From Heloderma charlesbogerti (Eukaryota; Chordata; Lepidosauria; Squamata; Helodermatidae): a stretch of DNA of 64,000 nucleotides. Positions 20,301-30,899 of the stretch are shown piece by piece. The stretch is from assembly GCA_026122225.1 (NCBI GenBank), contig JANEZZ010001492.1:2063001-2127000 (forward strand). Reading direction: 5' to 3'. Position 1 is the stretch's first letter. Every line of letters starts with the position of its first letter. The notes beneath the pieces were generated by a model that saw only the letters and a program-made list of their open reading frames with translations, made no database searches and had not been told where the DNA came from. Position numbers and translations under genes: made by a program.

Positions 20301-21476
20301 GTGGTATATGGGGATGTCTGGATTTGTGAAATCCATCCTGTGTGTGTTTCATGGATTGTGTGGTGTTTGTTCCAGCGTCCATTCACAGAAGAATTAAAAT
20401 TTTTGTTTTTCTGTTATGCAGAAAAATACACAAATAATATTTATTTATTTCTGTGCTGCCCAATAGCTGAAGCTCTCTGGGCGGTTCACAAAAATTAAAA
20501 CTACAGAGTGCAGTATAAAACAATATAATATATGAAAGCTTAAAGCCACAATCTAACAGTACAACCAGAATAAAACCTAACAGCAATACAGAGATTTAAA
20601 ATACAGATTTAAAACACCAGAGCTAACAGATTAGGAAGCTAAAATGCTAAAATACTGGGAGAATAAAAAGGTCTTCACCTGATGCTGGAAGGAGTACAAC
20701 ATAGGCGCCAGGCTAACCTCTCTAGGGAACTCATTCCATAGCTGGGGAGCTAGAGCAGAAAAGGCCCTCTTCATGGTAGCCACCCGCCTCACTTCCTTTG
20801 GCAGGGGCTCCCAGTGAAGGACCCCTGAGGACGATTTTAGGGTCTGGGCAGGCATGTATGGGAGGACGTGATCTTTCAGATAACTTGGCCCCAAGCTGTT
20901 TAGGGCTTTGAATCGGGCTGGGAAATCGACTGGCAGCCAGTGCAGCTGGAAAAGTACTGGAGTAATGTGATCTCGTTTGCCAGTCCCTTTTACCAATCTT
21001 GCTGACCTATTTTGGACTAGCTGAAGTTTCCAGACCGTTTTCAAAGGCAGCCCCACGTATAATGCATTGCAGTAATCCAGATGAGAAGTTATCAGAGCAT
21101 GGATAACTGTAGCTAGGCTATCTCTGTCCAGATAAGGGCATAGCTGGTATAAAGCTGATAAAAAGTGCTGCGTGCCACTTTCCGTAAGAGGGTTCACAAC
21201 AATTTATGTAATATACATTAGTATGTAACATTTAGCATATTGTCCCCCTTCCATTTAGCTTTTCCCTGTGTATATTTTACAGGATGGCATATGTCTCAGC
21301 AGACACTTGTGTATTTTCCTACGAATAAAGTTGCATACATTTTGGGGAAGTAACAAAACAAAAAACAGATCAGAACGACCATGGACTCCGCACGGCCTGA
21401 GGAGGTTGGTCTGCAGCACATTCCGCAGGTTGGAGGCTGGTCCATCTCAGATTTTTCCAGCATCCCTAGTGGTATA
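20301..21476 (+). mobile_element. hAT-like element, 286-bp family, with perfect 8-bp duplication and an L2 inside
   Basis: The element runs 20,309-21,468, from TGGGGATGTCTGGATTTGTG to CCAGCATCCCTA. It is flanked by gtggtata at 20,301-20,308 and again at 21,469-21,476. The ends match the 19,408 copy. The extra length is mainly an antisense L2 (about 20,439-21,178), plus about 120 bp after 21,300 that the other copy lacks. Confidence 0.85.
20439..21178 (-). mobile_element. L2-clade LINE, 3' end with intact C-terminal coding part
   Basis: On the minus strand an open frame of about 180 codons runs through the L2 C-terminal region, including HLDYCNALYVGLP, LQLVQNRSARLV, HITPVLFQLHWLPV and FSALAPQLWNEFP. 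It stops at 20,631. A 3' UTR follows with gtgaaccgcccagagagctt and an (ATAA)n end. The copy is truncated upstream, so it lacks the catalytic reverse transcriptase and endonuclease. The lack of stops suggests it is relatively young. The first few codons of the frame lie in the host hAT element. Confidence 0.85.
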
Positions 21477-22359
21477 TAAACTTTTTTTCTGTTGGCTGAA
21501 AATACCATGTGGCATTGAAACATTGTTTACAGAATTGTATATTGTAAAAAGCTGTAGCCCCACTCAAAAGAAAGTTATTCTTGAAATGCCATTGAAATGA
21601 ATGGTACTGGAGGCAATTGTAATCTTGCAGATGAATGTTAGAACTAGTGCTGTGCTTAAAGTTTCTTCCACTTTTTTTTTTACCATTCTCACGCAATTTG
21701 TTAGAAAATATTTTGAAATAATATTCAATAATATTATATATTATATAATTATTTATATAATATATATTCAATAATATATTATCAAATAATGTTTTTGAAA
21801 TAATATTCAAAGGAGAAGACAGTTTTGGAGAAATTCTCATGGGTAGGGTTTGGGGTTCTTGTGCTGAAAAGTGTGTATGAACGTCCTATGTTTCATTGTA
21901 CAATTATCTTTCTGGCAGTCTGCAACCTCCCTCTTCCTGTACTTCAGTTATGGCTCAGGGGAAGAGAGAATGATGTAATGACCTCCCCCATGGAGATTTT
22001 TCATATTGAGAAAGTGTGGGCAGCCAGGGAGGTCACAGAGTGATGGAAAGTTGTGTAATAGGAAGAAAACGCACAGAGAGAGCATCCTTGGCCACTTCAC
22101 TATGATAAAGTAAGCTCAAAAATACCACCAAAAGAAATGGAAAAGAAATTTGAAAGCATCCTGAGAATGAGGCAGAAAAATGGAAGCCTCTTTCATGGTA
22201 TATATAAGAAAACCCTTGGGAAATAGGAGGACAGATTTTGGCCCTGCACTAGTTCTGTAGTTTTGGAATTATGAACATAAACTGTAATTATGATCTTACA
22301 ATGCACATGTAAGGATTCCGAAGAAGAAATGTTGACAATAGTAGAGCTTTAGTATTTTC
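21477..22359. other. AT-rich sequence, no recognised gene
   Basis: Includes an ATAT-rich stretch at about 21,715-21,800 that could form hairpins. No exon was recognised. Confidence 0.4.
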
Positions 22360-22512
22360 AAGGCAGTTCAAATACGTTATTTCAGTTATCTTTACAACAC
22401 TCCTATAAGGCAGGTCATTATTATCTGCCTCCTCATATTGCAGTTGTAGAGGCTGAGAATGAAAAGTAGTTGCTTGACTGAGACCTCTAGCGAGTTTCTG
22501 AATCACAAAAAC
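22360..22512 (-). mobile_element. MIR-like SINE, antisense
   Basis: The plus strand reads acaacactcctataaggcag, then attattatctgcctcctcat, gaggctgagaatgaaaag and a gcgagtttctgaatcac end. This is the usual antisense pattern of MIR/CORE-SINEs. Confidence 0.65.
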
Positions 22513-23097
22513 AAACACAAAGCTAACATATGAAGATTACTGAGGTTTGTCCTGTTCCTGATGGGTTCTGACTCAGCTTCTAAGTGGTACTGTGCCGTAC
22601 TCTTATTTGTGACAGGTAGAAATGATCCATCTTATTTGTGACTGAAGCTGGTGGTTTATACCGAAATGTTTCACATTTTAAATTCTGTTTATATATATTA
22701 CTTACATTTTTAATTTTTTAAATCTATAAATTTATAACCTGGATGCACTACTGGTGGTCATTTTTTTTGTTTCGGAGTGCATTACTGAAGAATCGCAACA
22801 TTTTATTTTTATTTATTTCTGCATGAGAATAGGTGATTGTTAATTACCACATTAATAAGAGAGAAACAGTGGTTAAGGCAAGAAGGACCAGACAGTTATG
22901 GCAGCCAACAAACATTACCAGCAAAATCTTTTGCCCACATTTGTCACTAAGCTTAGACTACTAATAAAACATTATGGGAATTCTGGCAAAACATGCAGTT
23001 TACTTTCATCACAGAATAATTTACCCAAACATAATCTGTCCACAACAACAAAAGTGTATGCCAACTAAGCATACATCCCTGTGAGTTCAGAGATTTA
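22513..23097. other. AT-rich sequence, no recognised gene
   Basis: No repeat or exon was recognised. Confidence 0.4.
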
Positions 23098-23308
23098 GTG
23101 CACGATCCTAAACTCAATAGAACTTACTTCTGAATAAATATTCATAGGTTTGTACTGTTAAAGTGGCAAGTTGTCACAGGACTTCAAGTTCATGTGTAAA
23201 CTGTAGGGCTGTCATGCAGCTTGATCTTAAGTATGTTTACTCAGAATTAAGTCCTATTGAGTTCAGTGGAACTTACTCTGAAATAAGTGTGCACAGGATT
23301 GCAGCCTT
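23098..23308. mobile_element. Two AGGATTGCAGC-family MITE copies
   Basis: A fragment at 23,098-23,160 (gcacgatcctaaactcaata...) is followed at 23,204-23,308 by a fuller copy. That copy contains agaattaagtcctattgag, gttcagtggaacttactctg and gcacaggattgcagcc. Confidence 0.55.
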
Positions 23309-23679
23309 AACGTGATTACTCATGAGTTGTACTTGTAACTTATTTTTTCAATGGGAGGAGAGAATATTCAATTTGTGGATTTGTAATCTATTCCTATCCC
23401 GTCTAACATTACCATCTCATCTTTCTCATGTTTGTTTTGTCACACATTTTGAAGTTAACACTCAGGGAAACATAAGTAAAAGGAAAATCCTGTTCAGTTT
23501 TTCTCTTCTTCTGGTTTTAATTCATTGTTTTTCTGCTTCTTTCCCTCCTGAACTTGATAATTTTTTTTGAGGTGTGGTGGAATTTAAGAATTATTTAAAG
23601 ATTGGTATCTTTATTATTGAAGAAAACCTTGCTAACAATTTGGAAAACAAAAGTTCCGATGATCTTGGGCCCCTGTGAC
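23309..23679. other. No recognised feature
   Basis: AT-rich; no exon or repeat was recognised. Confidence 0.4.
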
Positions 23680-24335
23680 CTGGTTTGCATGTCATGCTAA
23701 GCCACAGTGGGTGCTTAGCATGATGTCCAAACCTGGTGTGGCTTTTACGTCATGTTTCCTGCAAACAAGCCACCTTGAGTACCCATGGCTTATAGTAGCA
23801 ATGTTTAAGGTAGCTTGTTCTCAGGATGGCTTGTTGTGATGTCTGAACCTGGCAGAATCGCTTTAGTGTGGGTTGTTTAAAAAAATGAGGGAGCCACCTG
23901 GCAAGAGTGGCAAAAATGCCTGCTGCCTAGTTACTGCACTAAAGTGGAGTAGGTACTGCTCTTTAGTGGATTTGTACAAATTCCCAAAAGTTAAAATAAA
24001 TAACATTAAATTTGCACAAATTTCCCCAAAGATGAAAAAGAAAATAACAGTAAATTTGTGCAAATCTCCCCTAAGGTTCAAAAGAAATTCTACCAAAACC
24101 CCTCTACTCTCCTAATGGTGCATATGCACTCATTAGTAGAGTAGGCTGCTGAGGTTGTGCTGCAAAGGCCCATGGGGTACGTGCCAGAAGCCAGTGGAAC
24201 AACTAAGGGGGAAACAACTCACGGCAAGCCGCAGAGTGCCTGATCATCTGTTGGGAATAACATAGGTTAGCCAGCAAACAACTGTAGCCCATAGCTTATT
24301 TTCAGAGTGGCTTATCATGACGTGCAAGCTGGTCC
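23680..24335. mobile_element. Foldback MITE with gcatgtcatgctaagccac arms
   Basis: The left end reads gacctggtttgcatgtcatg, then ctaagccacagtg. The right end reads cagagtggcttatcatgacg, then tgcaagctggtcc. The two are inverted relatives. Inside, 23,950-24,090 repeats aaatttgtgcaaat-type units. The target duplication is not clear. Confidence 0.6.
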
Positions 24336-24362
24336 TGTGTGTGTGTGTGTGTGTGTGTGTGT
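24336..24362 (+). repeat. (GT)n microsatellite
   Basis: About 13 GT units directly after the foldback MITE. Confidence 0.95.
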
Positions 24363-25412
24363 ATGCACTAAGTAATTTTGCAGTCATTGCAAAATAAAGT
24401 AAAAAAAAAAAATCAGGCAAAGACACCAATGTCATACTGGCAGTTCTTTAACTTGACACCTTATCTATGTAAAACTAGGATCTCATTTACGTTTTCTTTA
24501 GTTTTTATGAAGCTCCACTGTTTCTAATGAAAATGTGCTGATTTTAAACTTCTCGGGTACTTCTCACAACATTTTTAAAATGTTGCACAATAGATATGTG
24601 TGTACTCTGTAAGGCATCTAAGGTAAAGTGTTTTATGCCTTTGTGTGTAACTGACTGGGAGAGAGCCCTCCAGGCTGCAATAATCAGCAGAGAATTATTA
24701 AAACCAAACTATTATTCCTTTGTCAAAAAATTGTAAATGGCATTATTTGTATGGGCCTCAATATAAGTACATTGTTTTGTGTTCTCTTTGCTAACTCTAT
24801 GACTGACTAAACCATTATTCTTTGAGCATTGCCCTGCTGAGATCATCCATGACAATGGTGTAAAAACAAACATGTTTTAACACGATAAAGTCACTATATA
24901 ATTTTAAAGTGGTGTTCCGTGTGCCAAAATCTACGTGTTAATTTCAGCTCCAGTCACAGGAAAGAAAAACACCTCTCTCCCTACCCCACCCTGCACCATT
25001 GAAAAATGCATTAGAATCCTTAGAAAAAATGAGGAATAATTGAGCCCAGTCTTGTAGTGTGCTGAGCATCGAATAATCCAGCATGCTATCATGTATTCAC
25101 ACCCATAATCAGTGGGAATAGAGGATACTGAGCACTCCTTGTAATCATCTCCTTCCCTCAAAGCTTAGTAAGACTTCCAGAGAATCTTGTAGCCTCATTA
25201 ATTCAAAACCTTGACATATGCTTGGGAGTTAAGTTTTCTCTCTTAAAGAATCAGATGTCATCCGCTCAGCAGACTGCAAAGATAAGGCCAATTTCAGCCT
25301 TTGGTCTCCTAAAGAGAAGTCTGCTTCCTTAATAAACATGAAAACTAGATTTATGATTCTTTTAAAAATTAACAGTCTTTAAAAAAGAAAAAAATTTCCC
25401 CCGAAAACAATT
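24363..25412. other. AT-rich non-repetitive sequence
   Basis: No exon or repeat was recognised. The part at about 25,200-25,390 is free of repeats and could be conserved non-coding DNA, which a single sequence cannot decide. Confidence 0.4.
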
Positions 25413-25492
25413 TACAGCACAATCCTATGGATTCTACTCAGAAGCAAATACTGTTGAGTTCAGGTCAGGTGAGTACAGGATTGCAGCCTAAA
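25413..25492. mobile_element. AGGATTGCAGC-family MITE
   Basis: Starts agcacaatcctatggattc and ends gagtacaggattgcagcc, with the usual tactcagaagcaaatact arm inside. Confidence 0.6.
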
Positions 25493-25509
25493 CGCAGTAA
25501 GGAAGAGTG

Positions 25510-25860
25510 CTGTCTCCAGGTTTTTGAGGGCCTTGGGAAGATATCCTCAGTGCCCCCCTCAGTGAGTCTACCTTCTCATTGCCATTGTTACCAGCAGCTA
25601 CTGCTCCTCACTCTTTTATCATCATTGCTACCGCTTGCTTGCTTGACAGGCACAGAGCCAGGGAGAAAGGAGGCAGTAGCATCTGTTGCTCCTCCTGCCC
25701 ACCGCCATTGTCTGGGCCAAAGCAAGAGGCAGGGGAACAAGCAGGTTGTGGTGGTGAAGAGCAGCAGCAGCTCCAGGGGGTCTTGTCACACCCTTCAGGG
25801 GTGTGAGCCCTCAACAGGAGCACAGCTCTGCCTACCCTTGATACCAGCCTTGGTAAGGAA
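25510..25860 (+). repeat. Unclassified interspersed repeat, copy 1
   Basis: Shares an ordered set of blocks with 47,205-48,220: agtgagtctaccttctca, ttgccattgttaccagc, ttgctaccgcttgcttgctt, gacaggcacagagccag and ggtgtgagccctcaacagg. The GC-rich interior gives open frames, but none resembles a protein. The family was not recognised. Confidence 0.65.
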
Positions 25861-26070
25861 CAAACACCGCTGAACACAGCAGGACATACTTCAAAGAAAA
25901 GTAAACGTAAATAGGACTGTTGTATTAACCATGTTTATGCACCCCAAAACAATAAGAAGGGCCTGAACATTTGTCCCCTCTCTTTTTATATCCATTCTAG
26001 ATTACCGAAAGCACTTCTGTTTGAAATGACTTTGTTGTACCTAGTGGTGAATAACCAAATTATTCACTGA

Positions 26071-26320
26071 GAGCCAGTGTAGTGTAGTGGTGAGAGTGAC
26101 GGACTGGGAGCCGGGAGATCCGGGTTCTAGTCCCCACTTGGCCATGGAAGCTCACTGGGTGACTTTGGGCCAGTCACAGACTCTCAGCCCAACCTACCTC
26201 ACAGGGTTGTTGTTGTGAGGATACAATGGTGAGGAGGAGGATAATGTAAGCCGCCTTGAGTTCCTTGCGAGAGGGAGAAAGGCGGGGTATAAATGCAATA
26301 AATAAAATAAATAAATAAAT
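26071..26320 (+). mobile_element. Sauria-type tRNA-derived SINE
   Basis: Full length, starting gagccagtgtagtgtagtgg and ending ggcggggtataaatgcaata plus (AAAT)n. It is almost identical to the copy at 3,739; differences were noticed at only about three positions outside the tail. Confidence 0.93.
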
Positions 26321-27362
26321 GGGCTTCAGTGAAGAAGCAGCCATCGCCTGTTCTATATACAAGGTGGAAAATAAACAAATGGATTATCTTTCTCCTCCGG
26401 AGAATACCAGTGGTGTCCTTCAATTGAAATAGGTGATGAATGATCGAAACCCCTTTTATTAGCACTGTAAGTGTCCTGGGATCTAAATATTGTTATTGTG
26501 CTGGTATACATGAGCCTACTTACTAGGAGGCATGGGTCGAACTAGTCAGGATATGGGAGATTCATGATTAGATCTGACATTTTTTTCATGTGGTGAAAAG
26601 CAGTTGGGGCAGATTTAACTAAAAATAATTAAATCAGAAGGAGAGAGACAGGCACAATAGGGCAACCTGCCTCTTTGCACGTAATAGTAGCATTGTGGGT
26701 TCTGATTTAGAAAGATAGGTACAATAGTGATATCTTTCTCCCCACCACCCACCACCCATTGCTAATAGCAGCTTCAAAGATGGGATGTTTAAATTTGTGA
26801 ACATGGATGGATGGGAGAGTTCTGATGTGGTAAGTGATTGTGTTGCCTGGGAAACATTTGAGCTTATTCCTAAGTATACCTTCTCCAGTATAAGGGAGGG
26901 TCAGGAATCAGACTGCTGCCTCTTATTTGATTATCAGTGTTATCAATTTCTTCCCACCCAAGCTTTTCACACCGATATATTGTGTGGGCCCTCATAACTT
27001 TTCCTTTTCTTGATCTGTTTATCCCTAAATGGAGTATAATAGCAGGTGCCTTGCAGTACTATTGTCTTGAGTTGTGGAGATTTGAAGCTAATGAATGAAA
27101 TATAAAATACTTGTGTCCACCTTAAATATCTGCAAGACACCTCACTTGCTTGTAAGCTTCCCAGGAGCATCTGGCCAGTCACAGATTGAGACAAAATACT
27201 AGATCTCTGCAAGGGATGTTTATGGTCTTATGATGCATCCATTCCACAATTACAGATGCTGCTTATAGCCAAACTAGGTATGAGGTGGGAGAGCTGTAAA
27301 CAGGATCTTCCATGCTTTACTTTTCTCTTTGGATGAAATCAGCTGTGGAGTGTGTGTATGTG

Positions 27363-27393
<31 letters not shown>

Positions 27394-27859
27394 TTTAGAC
27401 TGATGCTAAGGGAGGTTCAAAGCAAAGCACAACTTTTCCTTGCATTGTTTTCCTGAACACCCAGCTATCATAGTATATGCATGTTTTTCCACTGCAGGGC
27501 AAATCGCAGCTTTGTGGGTGGGGTTTAATTGCAAAATGACATGAGAGGAAAGGGCTAAAACCCTTCTTCCGGTGCTGCAGCCCCAATCCCCCTTCCACCT
27601 GCAGGTGAAGCACTTTCTTGTTGTGGACACACACACGTCCTGATTTTTAACCAGTTAATTTATATATTTATAGGATGATACATTTTTAAACAAACCTAAT
27701 GGATTTAAAGATTTTGGAAAAGAGTGATGTAAAAATCTCAGTTTGGTTAAGTTTCTGGAATGTTTCCCACTGCAGAAACTGTAGAAGAAAATTATAATGG
27801 AATTAGGGATGAGCAGATATCCCCTGTTCTGTTCCATTCTGTTATTGTTCCATAGCTTG
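26321..27859. other. No recognised gene; one microsatellite
   Basis: A (CA)n tract lies at about 27,366-27,393. No exon or known repeat was recognised in the rest. A TAGGGATGAGCAG at about 27,808 resembles a hAT end but has no partner. Confidence 0.4.
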
Positions 27860-28092
27860 GTTATGCCCCATGATCCACTTTGCCTGCTTTATGATTTAAC
27901 TTTGATGAGCTTCTGCTGGGCTTTAAAAACCTGGCTGCTCAGGCAGGCATTTGGGGTGGGTTAGGGTTTTTTAGAGCAGTGTTGTTTTGTTATCTTGTTT
28001 TGTTCAGTTGATTATGTAAATTCATTGTATTTTGTGTTATTAGTATTGTACGCTGCCTAGAGTGGCCAGGTATAAATCTAATAAATAAAATA
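27860..28092 (+). mobile_element. L2-clade LINE, 3' end
   Basis: Reads ctgggctttaaaaacctggc, tgctcaggcaggcatttggg, then tgtacgctgcctagagtggc and a ggtataaatctaataaataa tail. This is the L2 3' UTR pattern of lizards, without an open frame. Confidence 0.7.
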
Positions 28093-29643
28093 AACTTATA
28101 GAATGTCTGACATTAATTTTGGAATTGCTGCATGCACAATTTGCCACAATATCAGTTCATACTTTTTTTTCCCCTTGCAGGATATCAGTGCCCATGAGTG
28201 CATATGCACTGATTAAAACAACAACAACCCAACAACCATGCAGAAAAGTCTTACGCTATGATAGACATTGGTTAAATAAATCACAGTGCATGAAGGAATC
28301 CTGATGTGGACATGCATTCATATCAAGATACCTTTTTCTGTGATGTTTTAATCAATCCACATATGCAGTTGTGCATTAGTAATCAGTAAGGAAAACAAAA
28401 ACGCATGCACTGAAAGTTGTGGAAAACTGCACATTTGCATTGGTCTGAAGAAAGTTTTTAATTTTTTTTTTAAAAAATGGGAGATGGGTAAGATCACTAA
28501 TGTGTTGGTTCTGGTTTGCAAATAAGATGAGGTCAACTCCAAATATAGGGAGAAATTCTGATGAGAATTTTGTAAGCATACATGATGTATAAAATTTCTC
28601 TGTGAAGAACAAACTGTCTCAAAATCTGTTGACATTTGTATTATATTAATAAATATTTGCTGCATCCTATTATGTACTGCTGTGTCACATGCTGGTTTGG
28701 TAAGCTTCTCTTTTGCCCGACTATTGCACCATGTAGGAATGCCAAAAGTGGGGTGCCATCCCACTCTACACCCAATGTTTCAGGCAACACGTGATCATTC
28801 CCCTGGAATGTTTGTATTTCTGTTCAACTTCTGTTTTATAAGCTAACAGAATTTTCTGTGTGAATACCCCTGTTCTCATCAGAGCTGAGTGCAACCTTTC
28901 AGCCCAGCTTTTTTTCAGCAATTGGTGGGATATGTATGTGAAAAGAAAATGACAAATGAAGATTTGAGGATTCTGAAAATTGGGCGTGTGTGTGTGAACT
29001 GGCTTACCTTAGTTTTAGATGAGGTTCCCTAGATTTTATTTTTCTAAAATAAAACCTCACGGTCATTCATATTGTCCACAAGGTGCTCCACAGTGTTTCC
29101 TCCTAGCTGTGGTTCCCCTGGGCTACCCCAGAAAGCCCCTGGGAAAAGAAAATATTAAGCCAATGGGGAACAATTCTGGGCATTCCTAGAACAAATGGAA
29201 AGATCAGTCTCTCTTTTTCAGAGCTTCATGGTCATTTGTAGTGACCATTACCCCACTGCATTTCCTGGGGGCTGGCTTAGCATATCCACGGGAAGTATGT
29301 TATAATGCCATGAGTGATTACAAGGCTTAAAAAAAATAAAAGAAAGCTGGGAGGGGGATTAAATCCCTGGCTAATCTCTTCTAAAATTCAGGCAAACGAA
29401 ACCCATTCACTCCCCCCCACCACCAAATTTGTTGGAATTTCTCCTGCTCCCCCACAAAAGCTGTCAAGAACCCACCCACCTTTGTGGGGAACAGATGGTT
29501 CCCCCAAATATGAAGAGAGATATCCGTCATACCTCTAGTTGTGATGGCAGGAGTGGTGCAAATTTCACACCACTCATGCGAGTAGATCATATATGTGAGC
29601 ACCTAATGGCCATGATTTAGTGGTATGTGGAAACGCCTCTACA
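28093..29643. other. AT-rich sequence, no recognised gene
   Basis: A good-looking splice acceptor (tttttttccccttgcag) ends at about 28,180, but the sequence after it holds no convincing exon. Nothing else was recognised. Confidence 0.35.
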
Positions 29644-30565
29644 AGCCTGAGTGATGCCTTGGGCTTGTGCACTCCCCCTCTTCTGTGCAGCTGGAATGAG
29701 GACTTCACCAGGATTCAGTTTCAGTTTCTGCAGAAAGGGCAACTAAAATGATCAAGGGGCTGGAGCAACTCCCCTATGAGAGAAAGTTACAATGTCTGAA
29801 ACTGTTTAGCTTAGAAAAAAGGCAAGTAAGGGGAGACATGATAGAGGTGTACAAAATTATGTATGCTATGGAGAAAATGGATAGGGAGATGTTTTCTCCC
29901 TCTATCATAATACTAGAACCCAGGGTTATCCCATGAAGCTGATTTGTGGGAGATTCATGACAGATAAAAGGAAGTACTTTTTCACACAGTGCATAGTTAA
30001 ACTATGGAATTCACTTCTACAAGATGTAGTGATGGCCATCAATTTGGATGCCTTTAAAGGGGGATTAGGCAAATTCATGGAGGATAAGGCTATCAATGGC
30101 TACTACTGGTTGATGGTTATATGCTACCTCCAGTATCAGAGGCAGTATGCCTATGTATGCTAGTTGCTGAAGAACACGACCACGACTTGCGGGTTTCTCA
30201 CAGTCAGTTGGCCGCTGTACGAACAGAATGCTGGAAAGATGGACCCTTGGTCTGATCCACCATGGCTCTTCTTACATTTTTATGATTCCTGGCTTATTGT
30301 TATGTACGGATGAGGAACCATGGCTTATGACAAACTCTAATCTGTTAAACAAGTCAGCTAAACAATCCATGGTTTGTAGTTGGATTGGTTAACAATAAAA
30401 CTAGAGTTTATTTTCAGCCATGATTCCTTGTTCCTATGTAGCGACATGTCTGGAGTCATAGATACTGAAACTGAATCTTGGTTAAGTCTTCCTCCTGGCC
30501 CCATGAGGGGAGGAGAGGGGAGCAGGAAAATGTATGAGCCTGAGGCTTTACTCAGGCTCACAGAG
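29644..30565. mobile_element. Foldback MITE split by a CR1 LINE
   Basis: The left arm (29,644-29,735: gcctgagtgatgccttgggc... aggattcagtttcagt) is the inverted relative of the right arm (about 30,449-30,565: actgaaactgaatcttgg... gagcctgaggctttactc). Between them lie a CR1 insertion and the loop region. Related arms occur at 59,770-60,060. Confidence 0.6.
29736..30285 (+). mobile_element. CR1-clade LINE, 3' end
   Basis: The frame at 29,748-29,936 reads MIKGLEQLPYERKLQCLKLF and SLEKRQVRGDMIEVYKIM, the conserved C-terminal part of CR1 ORF2. It continues after a break with KYFFTQCIVKLWNSLLQDVV. The 3' UTR ends ggtctgatccaccatggctc ttctta. The copy is 5'-truncated and frameshifted. Confidence 0.85.
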
Positions 30566-30899
30566 GCTCATCCATGTCAGGGTTGGATCGGAGCCCAGAG
30601 AGCCCCAAAGCAGTTCTGATTCTGAAGAAGAGATAGAAACCGTGGGAGAGGAACCCACACCCTGTTCAGAGGCGCAGCTGGGGGGAGAGCCCCTCCTGAT
30701 ACACATTCCTGAGAGTGATAGTGACCCTAACAGGGAGAGGGAGGTGCAACAGCAGTTTCTGGATGCTAGGCGCCGGCACAGCGTCAAGCGGGAGATAGCG
30801 GGCACTGAGAGGAGGTGCTCAGCCCGCTTGGCACGACGGCAACAGCGGCATCCCGATGCCCCACAGGAAAGGGGTGGACTCTCTCCACCTAGCCCATAA
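30534..30899 (+). other. CpG-rich open frame of unknown nature, 121 codons
   Basis: An open frame from ATG at 30,534 to a stop at 30,897-30,899, within GC-rich sequence that contrasts with the AT-rich flanks. The product would be acidic in the middle (SSDSEEEIETVGEEP) and basic at the end (RRRHSVKREIAG, RRCSARLARRQQRH). The first dozen codons lie in the neighbouring MITE, so this ATG is unlikely to be a genuine start. The charge pattern resembles gag-proximal or LTR sequence of Ty3/gypsy-like elements, but no domain was recognised. A retrotransposon fragment is favoured over a host exon. Confidence 0.3.

Noticed and set aside
27808..27830. Start of another TAGGGATG hAT-like element
   Set aside because: No matching CATCCCTA end or 8-bp duplication was found downstream.
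28165..28200. Splice acceptor followed by a possible exon
   Set aside because: The polypyrimidine tract and cag are convincing in isolation, but the following sequence has no sustained frame and no nearby donor.
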